In this document: piece by piece, positions 52,972 through 61,897 of the stretch
How the letters are laid out: each line of letters starts with the position of its first letter
Numbering within the stretch: the stretch's first letter is position 1
Source: CAIMUS01 sp963708455
GTDB lineage: Bacteria; Pseudomonadota; Gammaproteobacteria; Competibacterales; Competibacteraceae
Reading direction: 5' to 3'
DNA length: 64,000 nucleotides
NCBI GenBank assembly: GCA_963708455.1
Contig: CAVPSQ010000010.1
Location: 186,001-250,000 of the forward strand
Made by a program: the position numbers and the translations under genes
Notes under the pieces: generated by a model
What the model was told of the DNA's origin: nothing
Seen by the model: only the letters and a program-made list of their open reading frames with translations
Databases searched by the model: none

Positions 52972-54177
52972 ATGAGAAAGCAGTTTACCGACCGATTTCT
53001 TAAAAGCCTTAAGCCGCCTGCTAATGGGCGCTTGGAATATTACGACCAAATGGTCAATGGGCTTACCCTTCGAGTAACGGCTCAGGGCATTATGACTTTC
53101 GCCTTAGCTTATCGGCTACCCGGCAAATCGGCGAAGCAGAAATTCACTCTGGGTAAATATCCTACTATCGGTCTTGCCGAGACGCGTCAGAAAGCGCGTG
53201 CAGCTTTGGCTGACATCGCTGCCGGCAAAGACCCGGCCGCCGCTAAGCAGGCGATCAAGACATCGCCGACCGTAGCAGACCTCCTGGCGGAATTCCATGA
53301 GCGGGAGTTATTCACTAAAAAGAGCGGCGCGGAGATGCGGCGCTTGCTCGAAAAAGATGTGCTTCCCGCTTGGGGCAGACGCAAGGTTCATGACATCACT
53401 CGCCGGGATGTGGTGGTGCTGCTGGATTCAGTGCGCGACCGGGGCGCCCCGGTGACGGCCAACCGGTTACATGGCCGGCTGACCCGGCTGTTCAACTTCG
53501 CTTGTGAGCGGGGCATCATCGAAGAGTCTCCCTGTACTCGGCTCAGGAAGAGTGAAGAGCAACCCCGGGAGCGGGTGCTGTCTGATGCCGAAATTGCTGC
53601 TTTCTGGAACGGCATTAGCGATACCGGCATCCATCCAGGGACTGCATTGGCGCTGCGGTTGATCCTGGCAACCGGCCAGCGGCCCGGCGAAGTAGCGGGT
53701 ATGGCGTGGGCGGAAATCGAAGATGATAACTGGACGCTTCCGGCAGCCCGGGCAAAGAATGGCCGATCTCACGACGTACCTCTTACAGTACTGGCGCTAG
53801 AACTGCTGCAACAAGCCAAGGCGTTGGCCGGCGACAGCGCTTATGTTTTTCCTTCGCCACGTCCCAACGGCAAGGATAAACCGCTCGAAGTGCGCTCGCT
53901 CAGCCGGGCGATAGACCGTAAGCATGAGCCGTTGGGTATCAGCAAGTTCGTTCCCCATGACTTAAGACGCACCGTTCGCACCAAGCTGGCGGAGTTAAAC
54001 ATTGATGACGTAGTAGCCGAACGGGTACTTAATCACACCCTGCAAGGCATTGCCAAAGTTTATAACCGCCACGATTACCACGCTGAAAAGCGGGCTTCCT
54101 TGGAAGCCTGGGAGCGGCGACTGCGGCAAATTATTAGCGAAAACAGCAACGTAGTTCCTTTCAAGAAAGTAGGTTAG
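52972..54177 (+). CDS. Tyrosine recombinase, P4-type integrase
   Basis: A 401-residue integrase. N-terminal DUF4102-type domain (TDRFLKSLKPPANGRLEYYD), SAM-like core (TVADLLAEFHERE), and catalytic residues: Arg in TGQRPGEV near 235, HDLRRT near 329, LNHTLQGI near 350 and Tyr in VYNRHDY near 362. It would integrate and excise the island at the tRNA-Pro 3' end. The ATG at 52972 is preceded by AGGTGG; a GTG two codons upstream is possible. Confidence 0.93.
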   Translation: MRKQFTDRFLKSLKPPANGRLEYYDQMVNGLTLRVTAQGIMTFALAYRLPGKSAKQKFTLGKYPTIGLAETRQKARAALADIAAGKDPAAAKQAIKTSPTVADLLAEFHERELFTKKSGAEMRRLLEKDVLPAWGRRKVHDITRRDVVVLLDSVRDRGAPVTANRLHGRLTRLFNFACERGIIEESPCTRLRKSEEQPRERVLSDAEIAAFWNGISDTGIHPGTALALRLILATGQRPGEVAGMAWAEIEDDNWTLPAARAKNGRSHDVPLTVLALELLQQAKALAGDSAYVFPSPRPNGKDKPLEVRSLSRAIDRKHEPLGISKFVPHDLRRTVRTKLAELNIDDVVAERVLNHTLQGIAKVYNRHDYHAEKRASLEAWERRLRQIISENSNVVPFKKVG

Positions 54178-54226
54178 CGAGTTTGCCTTGGCGTCTTCCT
54201 AAAGAGTAGCTCGGCGGAGCGTCGCC

Positions 54227-54952
54227 ATGCCGCGACCAAAGCCAAAGCGAGGCGCATCCGCTTGGCGGTCTCGTCCTCACATCCTGAGTGATACTGCGAA
54301 GGAGGAACTCGTCAACCTGCTCGGTTTCGACTGCAAACTTTCCAATGCCCCGGATCAGGCCGTTAAAGCCCTGCGTAAAATTGAGAAGTGGCTGGGCTTT
54401 TATCCCGGAGCAGTTGTGGCGTTGAAAAATGCTCCCACGGCGGCCGATTATCGTGAAACATTAATGCCCATCGGTAAAAGTGCACGGGCGCTGGACAGTG
54501 ATTTGCGCGACATGCACTCATGGATTCGGAATTCACTTGCAGCTTGCAAAGTCGATGTAGAAAAGCTCGAAATCGCGCTTAATGCGTTGGTAAATGCAAC
54601 GGAATCGATCCTAAAGGAAAAGGCAAATGTGGATAGTCGGGGGAGACCCCAACAGGAGGCGCTCAAGAAAGTAATTGGCGAGTTGCGGAAAATTTTCGTG
54701 CTTTATTACTGTGGCAATGCACGTACCGATCAACAGAAAACGGGTTCTATAAAATTACTTTCCGAACGCGAAAACGATGAAGTTGAATTTATCAAGATCG
54801 CGCTCGAAGATGCCTCGATCCAGTACCTGGATGACATCCGGCGTTATTTCGATGAACCCGAGGTGGCGCTTCCTGAGGAACGGGACCGCGTTATGGATAA
54901 ACTTGCGCGTAGAAGCTACCAGAGGCGGATAAAGGAAAAGGAGCCAGAATAA
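54227..54952 (+). CDS. Hypothetical protein of the integrated island
   Basis: A 241-residue protein, basic at the N-terminus (MPRPKPKRG) and helical and charged at the C-terminus (RVMDKLARRSYQRRIKEKEP). The stretch DVEKLEIALNALVNATESIL looks like a helical bundle. No family recognised. It follows the integrase by 49 bases on the same strand. Confidence 0.55.
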   Translation: MPRPKPKRGASAWRSRPHILSDTAKEELVNLLGFDCKLSNAPDQAVKALRKIEKWLGFYPGAVVALKNAPTAADYRETLMPIGKSARALDSDLRDMHSWIRNSLAACKVDVEKLEIALNALVNATESILKEKANVDSRGRPQQEALKKVIGELRKIFVLYYCGNARTDQQKTGSIKLLSERENDEVEFIKIALEDASIQYLDDIRRYFDEPEVALPEERDRVMDKLARRSYQRRIKEKEPE

Positions 54953-55066
54953 AAAAGTGCCGATGGAGCCGGAACAAAAAAGGTACAAATTTATGTACCT
55001 TTTTTGAAGCGGTAGGATTGTTGCACTTTGTAGGATGCCACCATGTTCAAATAGACGGAGGCGTCC

Positions 55067-55291
55067 ATGTCGAATCATCTTTCCTCACTCCCCGAAAGCG
55101 GCTTTGTCCGGCTGTCCCAAATCCTAGGTAATCGAAAAGCTACACCGCCTAGCCCACCTGTCATTCCGGTGAGCAAGTCCACCTGGTGGGCGGGCGTCAA
55201 AGCCGGGCGCTTTCCCCAACCAGTGAAACTGGGCCCACGTTTGACCATGTGGCGGGTCGAGGATATTCGCGCCCTGATCACCAAGGCTTGA
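55067..55291 (+). CDS. AlpA-type regulator/excisionase-like protein
   Basis: A 74-residue MerR-like winged-helix protein. The pattern GFVRLSQILG, PVSKSTWWAGVKAGRFPQPV and KLGPRLTMWRVEDIRALI is typical of AlpA, which activates excision and integrase expression in P4-like elements. It precedes the primase-helicase gene, as in many satellites. Confidence 0.8.
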   Translation: MSNHLSSLPESGFVRLSQILGNRKATPPSPPVIPVSKSTWWAGVKAGRFPQPVKLGPRLTMWRVEDIRALITKA

Positions 55292-55304
55292 ATGGAGTAC
55301 GGCC

Positions 55305-58105
55305 ATGAACCAGACACGCAGCCTCGGCCCATCGACCGGATGGTCGAGCATTGGCGGCGCTGAAAATAAAGCCCAGCCCCACCGAGGGAACCAGGCCAGT
55401 AATATCAACTTCGACAGTATAGCGCACCAGGCCCTTACCCGTATCGAGTCGCTACTTGCCGAGTGGTTGCCGGATGGTAAGCGGGAAGGCCGCGAATACA
55501 CCGCCTGCAACCCTACCAGAGCTGATAACCGCCCCGGCAGTTTCAAGGTAAACCTGGACACCGGGCAATGGGCTGATTTTGCCACCAGCGACAAAGGCGG
55601 CGACCTAATCAGCCTGTATGCCTACCTGAACCGGCTGAGCAACGCCGACGCCGCCCGCCTGTTAGCGCAACGCGCCGGACTGGACGCCGCGCCCAAAGTT
55701 GCGCTTGTCTCAAGGGAAACATGGACGCCGATAACCCCGTTACCCGATAACGCGCCGCCACCGCCCTCCGCTCACCCCAAGCACGGCAAACCGTCTGCCC
55801 GGTGGACTTATCACGACGCCAGCGGTAAGCCGATTTGCCACGTTTGCCGCTTTGATGCGCCCGACGGCAAAAGCTTTGTGCCGCTAACATACTGCGAGTC
55901 GTCGAAAGGTGGCCGCGCTTGGCGCTGGCAAGCTCCGCCGGAACCGCGCTCGCTCTACAACCTGCATTTGCTGGCCCGCCGCCCTGACGCGCCTGTTGTG
56001 CTGTCCGAAGGCGAAAAGGCGGCAGATGCCGCCGCTATCCTCCTACCTGACTGCGTGGCAACAACTACTATGAACGGCGCACAGTCGCCAGCAAAAGCCG
56101 ACTGGACGCCTCTGCAAGGCCGCTCCGTTTGGACATGGGCAGACAATGATGAGGCTGGCCGCCAATATGCCGCGCCGCTGCCGCCCTTCTGCAGAAAGCT
56201 AGCGCCAAGGAAATCCGGGTTATCAATCTGGCCGCTTTTGGGGACGCGCTCAACGCTGAGACTGTCGGCAAAGCAGGCGGCGACGCCGCCGACTTGGTAG
56301 CGGCAGGCTGGACGGCTGAGCGCATGCACCAGGTCCGGCAGGCTGAAAGCTTCTTTGAGACCGCCGGCGACGAATCGGAACCCATAGCCGACGAACCGCC
56401 CAGGCAACAGGCGGGGTCTCCCTTTGACGTGAAAGAGTGGGTTAAGGGCTTTCGGAACGGTGTTCATTTCATAGAAGACGACCCGCCGCGCTGGATATGT
56501 GACCCGCTCCGGGTAACCGCTCAATGCTGCGACGATAGCGGACGCTCATGGGGTAGGTTGCTTGAGTTCACAGACCCTGCGGGCACGGCGCATGCCTGGA
56601 CAATGCCCATGCGGTTATTGGCCGGCGACGGCGCAGAGCTACGACAGGAATTGCTGGACCAAGGATTAGCCCTTGCGCCAGGACGTAAAGCGCGTGAACT
56701 GCTGACTACCTATATTCAAACCGCAAGGCCCGATAGCTTTGCTCGCTGCGTTGAGAGAACCGGCTGGTATCGCGGCGCGTTCGTGTTGCCGGATGAAGTG
56801 ATAGGGAAGACGAGCGCCGAGCGGGTGCTTTTCCAGACCAGCGGACCCGCAGCAACGATCTATTCACAAGCAGGGAGCCTTGACGACTGGCGACAGCAGG
56901 TAGGCGCGCGCTGTGTAGGCAACAGCCGCCTTATCCTTGCGGTATCGGCTGCGTTCGCGTCAATGCTGCTGGACGTTACCGGCAAGGAAAACGGCGGCGT
57001 TCATTTTCGTGGCAGGTCTTCAGAAGGCAAGACAACGATCTTGCGCGCCGCCGCCTCAGTCTTTGGTCATGGAAGGGACTTCGTTGAGAACTGGCGCGCC
57101 ACCGACAACGGCCTAGAGGCTATCGCCGCCGCCCACAACGACGGGTTGCTGATCCTAGACGAAATGGCGCAAGTTGACCCGCGCATAGCCGGCGACATTG
57201 CTTACATGCTCGCCAATGGCCAAGGCAAGAGCCGATCAACGCGCCAAGGCGAAGCCCGCGCCCGCAAGCAGTGGCGACTGCTGTTTCTGTCCAGCGGCGA
57301 AATCAGCCTTGCCGATCACATGCAAGCCGCCGGCAAACGCGCTCACGCCGGGCAAGAAACCCGCTTGATCGATATTCCTGCCGACACCGGCATGCACGGC
57401 GCTTTTGAGCAGTTACACGGTTACCCGAACGGCAGCGAGTTTGCCCAAGCGGTAACCGCCGCCACCATGAAGTTTTACGGAACGCCCGCCCGAACATTCT
57501 TGCATGCACTAACCGCCATGCCGATGGAAAGAGTAGAGGCGCTCGTTGGTAATCTGATACGGGACTTCACCGCTGAGCACACCCCGGCAAGCGCGAGCGG
57601 ACAGGTTGCCCGTATCGCTGAACGCTTCGCCTTGATTGCCGCCGGCGGGGAACTGGCGACCGCGCTGGGTGTAACCGGCTGGCAGAAGGACGACGCCATA
57701 CAAGCCGCTACGGTTTGCTTAGACGCGGCAATCTCCGCCCGTGGCGGGCATGGCCCTAAAGAGGAAATAGCCGCACTTGAGCAGGTCCGGCTATTCTTTC
57801 AGCAGCACGGCGAAAGCCGGTTTACTCGCCTGGACTCCGACAGCCCCCGCGACACGATCAACCGCGCCGGTTTTTATAGATCGACAGATCACGGCATGGA
57901 GTTTTACGCATTCCCGGAGGTTTTTAAGAACGAAGTTTGCAAGGGATTGGACGCCCGATATGTTGCGCGCCTACTGGCCGACCGTGGCTTGCTGTACACC
58001 GAGGCAAGCGGCAAAACCGTTACTGTTCATAAGGTGTATAGCCAATCAACCCGCCTGTATCGCTTCAAGCCCGGCATACTTGGAGATAGCGACAATGCGA
58101 ACTGA
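55305..58105 (+). pseudogene. TOPRIM primase-DUF927 helicase protein, one frameshift
   Basis: The first frame (from ATG 55305) has an N-terminal CHC2-less primase-like part (YTACNPTRADNRPGSFKVNL, FATSDKGGDLISLYAYL) and a TOPRIM segment (VVLSEGEKAADAAAILLP, WTWADNDEAGRQYA). It breaks near 56170-56182 in a GC-rich tract. The next frame continues ALLQKASAKEIRVINLAAFG and merges with DUF927: GWYRGAFVLPDEVIG, Walker A GRSSEGKTTILRAAASVFG, Walker B GLLILDEMAQVD. Corrected length is about 933 residues, one polypeptide. It would prime and unwind the element's DNA. The break may be an assembly error. Confidence 0.8.
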
Positions 58106-58850
58106 TTATTTTGCAGAACTTGCAGAGTTACTTAAAAATACGGGTAACCGGGGTAACCAGGGTAACCACAATATAAATTCCTTAATCAACAATGACTTAA
58201 GCGGTTACCCAACGGTTACCCAAACTGCAAACGATTGGGTAACCAGGGTAACCGGCAATGCAGAGGCTAATGACGCGGATAACGCGGTTACCCAAGTTAC
58301 CCACGAGTTACCCGAATGGGTAACCGAAGGTAACCAGAAAAATCACTTGAGAAATCAGCACTTAAGCAGTCGGTTACCCAAGTTACCCAAGTTACCCGAA
58401 AAAACAGATAACTCTGCAACGCAGCGGTTACCCAACGCAGCAGAAACGCAACCCGCCGAATCAAACACCAACAGGACGCAGCCGCCGCCCCCCGGCGAAA
58501 CCTTACCCTTTGGCCAGCGAGAGCTTGACGCCATCCGTCAAGGCTTCGGCGTATGGGTGTGGTCGGGCGTCCTGAAAGAATGGTCTTTCTGGGTGCGCGA
58601 TGACGAGCGCAAAGCGAAGGCGCTCACCAAGGGCATCGACCGCTGGCGGATATGGACGCTCGACGAATTGACCGCCGCCCAGGGAATGCAGCCCGCCGAT
58701 CTGCGCAACGTGTTTGCGATCAAGCGGCGCTTCGATGGCGCTGTGCAGCCAGGCGCAAAACCGCACCGCTGGCGCGATGCCTTGGAACCACTGCAACCGG
58801 CTGTCGCCACCCTTGAGGTAAGGGAGCCTACCGAGGAGCCGCGCTCATGA
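58095..58850 (+). CDS. Hypothetical island protein whose gene carries an iteron-like array
   Basis: A 251-residue protein. Residues 1-125 are low-complexity and determined by GGGTAAC-type repeats in the DNA: GNRGNQGN, VTQVTHE and RLPKLPKLPE. Residues 135-251 look folded (LPFGQRELDAIRQGFGVWVW, WSFWVRDDERKAKAL, DGAVQPGAKPHRW), perhaps a DNA-binding domain, but no family is recognised. The gene overlaps the helicase gene's end by eleven bases and the next gene by four. It could encode a replication initiator or regulator that binds its own repeats; this is inference. Confidence 0.6.
   Translation: MRTDYFAELAELLKNTGNRGNQGNHNINSLINNDLSGYPTVTQTANDWVTRVTGNAEANDADNAVTQVTHELPEWVTEGNQKNHLRNQHLSSRLPKLPKLPEKTDNSATQRLPNAAETQPAESNTNRTQPPPPGETLPFGQRELDAIRQGFGVWVWSGVLKEWSFWVRDDERKAKALTKGIDRWRIWTLDELTAAQGMQPADLRNVFAIKRRFDGAVQPGAKPHRWRDALEPLQPAVATLEVREPTEEPRS
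58142..58433. repeat. Iteron-like array of GGGTAAC-type repeats
   Basis: Sixteen copies of GGGTAAC(C/T) or its complement, allowing one AGGTAACC variant, at 58142, 58151, 58160, 58203, 58214, 58237, 58246, 58286, 58295, 58306, 58318, 58328, 58372, 58381, 58390 and 58426. The first three are spaced nine bases apart; later ones occur in mixed orientation, often in pairs nine bases apart. The same word falls in all three reading frames of the host gene. Confidence 0.9.
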
Positions 58851-60097
58851 AACCGCCAACCGGCTATGAGGAAATCAAGGCGCTGGCGAAGGCGACCGAG
58901 CGCACGATTCCTGATCTTATCGTGCTGGCGCGCAACAACGATCCCTTCTTCGCCGGTAGCGAGGCACACCGCCGGGATGCCCAGTGGTTTGCGGATTGGT
59001 TTCAGCGACTCGGGTTTGACGACTCCGGTGGCGTCCATCTGCGCGCCGTGCATTACCGGCTGGTGTCGCAGGCCGAGCCGCCGGTCATGCCGTCTGGCAA
59101 GCCGTACATCAATACGCAGGAATGCTGGAGCTATCTGGGCGGCGCATCGAAGCAGGCGCGGTTGCTGGGCATCGTGAATGCCGAGGCGTTCGAGGATCAT
59201 CGCAACCCCGATCCGGTCATCTGCGCTACCGATGCCGGGTGGTTTCAGCGGCCATCGCTGGAGCCGGATTATTGGGAGGAATGGAGCCTGCCGACCATCG
59301 GCATGGGCCGTGTCGAGTTCCGGTTGCCGTTGCCGACGCTGATTCCCACCGGCTACGACTACGATGACTTGCAGCAGCCGTACCACCTGGAGATATGGAT
59401 CGAAAAAAGCACCATGAACGATATGCTGTTGCCGCTTTGCGAGCAGTATGGCGTTAACTTGGTGTCCAGCATCGGCTTTCAGTCCATTTCCTCTTCGATT
59501 GCGCTGGTACGACGCGCCAGGCGCAGCGGCAAGCCCATCCGCGTGTTCTATATCAGCGACTTCGACCCGGCGGGTGACTTTATGCCGCAGGCTGTAGCGC
59601 GTCAGATTGAGTATTGGCGCTATCGGCTGGGCATTACCGCCGAGATCAAGTTACAATCGCTGGCGCTGACCCGCGCTCAAGTCATCGAGTACCAGTTGCC
59701 GTCCATTCCCATCAAGGAATCGGATTTGCGCGCCACCGGCTTTGCTGGACGGCATGGCATGCTGGCAACCGAACTCGACGCGCTGGAAGCGCTGCGCCCT
59801 GGTGTACTGGCCCGCCTGGTTGAGGAAGCTATCGAGCCGTACCACGATCCCACGCTTGAGCGCGCCTGGATTCAAGCGCGATCCGACGCCAACCGCGTTG
59901 CCATCGCCGCGCAGAAGTGGGTAGTGCAAGACAGCCGTAGCGAGATTGACGTGATAGAGACCGAAATGCAGGCCATTCTGGAAAAGTACCACAGGCGCGT
60001 AATGGCGTTGAATCTGGCGCTACAGGAAGAATTGAAGCCGTTTCGTGAGCGGCTACCCGCTGTCCGGCTTGCCAGACGTCCCAGCGCCGGCCATTGA
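58847..60097 (+). CDS. TOPRIM protein, topoisomerase VI A/Spo11-like
   Basis: A 416-residue protein. The central region is a TOPRIM domain: LEIWIEKSTMNDMLLPLCEQ supplies the acidic Glu, and FYISDFDPAGDFMP supplies the DxD pair. The N-terminal part (HLRAVHYRLVSQ ... YLGGASKQARLLGIV) resembles the winged-helix before TOPRIM in topoisomerase VI A-like proteins, with a Tyr in VHYR where the nucleophile would lie. No B subunit is nearby. The C-terminus (EIDVIETEMQAILEKYHRRV) is helical. A frame change near 60045 may alter the end: another frame continues as LPDVPAPAIDEPDNADWLLD to 60180. Function in the element is unknown. Confidence 0.6.
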   Translation: MKPPTGYEEIKALAKATERTIPDLIVLARNNDPFFAGSEAHRRDAQWFADWFQRLGFDDSGGVHLRAVHYRLVSQAEPPVMPSGKPYINTQECWSYLGGASKQARLLGIVNAEAFEDHRNPDPVICATDAGWFQRPSLEPDYWEEWSLPTIGMGRVEFRLPLPTLIPTGYDYDDLQQPYHLEIWIEKSTMNDMLLPLCEQYGVNLVSSIGFQSISSSIALVRRARRSGKPIRVFYISDFDPAGDFMPQAVARQIEYWRYRLGITAEIKLQSLALTRAQVIEYQLPSIPIKESDLRATGFAGRHGMLATELDALEALRPGVLARLVEEAIEPYHDPTLERAWIQARSDANRVAIAAQKWVVQDSRSEIDVIETEMQAILEKYHRRVMALNLALQEELKPFRERLPAVRLARRPSAGH

Positions 60098-60164
60098 CGA
60101 GCCGGATAACGCCGATTGGTTACTGGATTCTGGCCGTAATTATCTGGAACAGCTTAGCCACTAT

Positions 60165-60246
60165 AAGGCGTCCCGCTCATGATCTGAAACGCGGTGATTC
60201 GGGTGACGGCGGTAATCCGGGCACAAGGCGTCCCGCTCATGATCTG
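60165..60246. repeat. Direct repeat of 22 bases in the gap after the TOPRIM gene
   Basis: The segments 60165-60186 and 60225-60246 are identical (AAGGCGTCCCGCTCATGATC followed by TG), 60 bases apart. The first copy overlaps the alternative end of the TOPRIM gene, so this looks like a small local duplication. Confidence 0.8.
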
Positions 60247-60294
60247 GAACCACCACTAAAATGAGTTTTTCGTATGTCACCCTAAATACAAACA

Positions 60295-61359
60295 ATGGGC
60301 GCTGAATCGAAATTGTTGGAAGAGGTGCGCGATGCGTTATTGCCGCATTGCAGTTGGTTGGCGCGCATCAACAGCGGTTCCTTTGTCCTGAAAGGGCGTG
60401 GTTCCCGGCGCCTGTTTAGGGCCTATCGCTATATCGCCCCGGCATGGCCAGCGAGGACAAGACCACAGTGCTACCCGATCTGCTAGGTATGCTTAACGAT
60501 AGGTCGCTTGCTCGCCGTGGAGTGCAAGACCACCAAGGGAGTCGTGAGCGAGCAACAGGCATCATTTCTGGAGTTGGTGCGCCAGGCGGGAGGAGTTGCG
60601 GCGATATGCCGATCTTCCAATGATGCCCGCACGCTGGTTGCAGCGCTGTTGCAGGAACGGCGCCCCTTCGAGTCTCTACCGATAACTGAGGAACCCCATG
60701 CCGAAAAGAAACCGCCACCCGGCGATAACGTCATTTCTATCAGCCCGCCGCCGGACGGCAAAACCCAGGCGGAAAATATTGCACGGGCGCTGGTGCACTC
60801 GCAGGCGGATGCCGGCGAGACCATGCGGCATTATTTGCCGAAGCAGTTGCAGGACCAGATAGAGGGGCATTCCATCGAGATCGTCCTTGCACTGGACCGC
60901 CTCGTTACGACGATCAATCGAGGCGATCTGCGGGACGTTGAAGGGATGCTGGTTGGGCAGGCGCATGCGTTGAACCAGATTTTTCACGATCTGGCGCGGC
61001 GGGCGAAGTTGCAGACGCACATCGACCCCTTCGACCGCTTTCTGAAGCTGGCGCTGCGCGCCCAGAATCAATCTCGAATGACCTTAGAGACCTTAGCGGC
61101 GATCAAAAATCCCCCGAACCTAGCCTTTGTGAAGCAAGCTAACGTCGCTCAGGTTCAGCAGGTCAATAATGGCGCTCCACCAGCGGCAGGCCCGCTAGCG
61201 GCAGCATCCGCGCAACCGAATGATTCCACCCTTCCCCTGGAGCAACTCGATGGCAACACCCTGGACACCGGAACGGCGGCAGCGGCAGGCAGCGATGATC
61301 CGACAATGGCGACCGTGGGAGAAATCCACCGGCCCAAAAAGCGCCAGGGGCAAAGCTAA
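60295..61359 (+). pseudogene. VRR-NUC nuclease-like protein, two compensating frameshifts
   Basis: Starting MGAESKLLEEVRDALLPHCS, the frame breaks near 60440 (GCCCCGGCATGG, one base lost) and returns near 60495 (GATAGGTCGC, one base gained). The intervening frame reads GMASEDKTTVLPDLLGMLND. The full protein then continues LLAVECKTTKGVVSEQQASF, the ExK nuclease core of VRR-NUC proteins, with LELVRQAGGVAAICRS after it. A low-complexity C-terminal half follows. VRR-NUC nucleases in phages and islands may process DNA junctions. The paired breaks may be assembly errors. Confidence 0.75.
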
Positions 61360-61456
61360 GGTGGCGTGCAACGCTTACAAGGGCGGAACGTGGCGGATGC
61401 TGCAGGAGCTTGCCAAAGCACTCCGAGAGCAACGCCGGGCGCTGGAAATAGTTTGA
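61250..61456 (+). CDS. Short conserved island protein (PWTPERRxRQ type)
   Basis: A 68-residue basic protein beginning MATPWTPERRQRQAAMIRQW and PWEKSTGPKSARGKAKVACN, then KGGTWRMLQELAKALREQRR. I recognise this motif as a recurrent small protein in phages and islands; its function is unknown. It overlaps the VRR-NUC gene end by 110 bases in another frame. Its own frame is open for 51 further codons after the stop (61457-61612; KFGFSRARGPPFFWLKNHQP), a stretch resembling the end of terminase-small-type proteins. Confidence 0.6.
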   Translation: MATPWTPERRQRQAAMIRQWRPWEKSTGPKSARGKAKVACNAYKGGTWRMLQELAKALREQRRALEIV

Positions 61457-61897
61457 TTTTCCAAATTCGGTTTTTCACGCGCGCGGGGACCGCCTTTTTT
61501 CTGGCTGAAGAACCACCAGCCGGCCTTATGGCGCGACAGACACCAGCAGGAACCCACTGGCAAAGCTGGCAAGCCAATTCAGCAGACGGTCGTCTTCAGG
61601 ATGAAGTTGTGATTGAAACCGACTACGAGGCTCTGAGAGGGCGGTTGCAGGAGCAATTTCGGCAGTAATGCGGCGGCGATGACGGCTGAGTGCTGTCACC
61701 ACTCGGTAGTGAACAGCGTGCAACCGCAATCACCATCATCGGCAGCAGGCCGGTCAGGCCATCATGCACCCTCTACGCATTCAGGAATAGGGCCGTATCC
61801 AGCATCTTTAAGAAGCTGGAACGGATACCGGCTATGCTAATAAAATAGCAAGAAATCCAAACACAGCCATGAACATGTTAAAGATTCTGCTGGGGGC

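Noticed and set aside
58142..58433. CRISPR array
   Set aside because: Repeat units are only seven or eight bases, occur in both orientations, have spacings as short as one base between units and are within a coding region.
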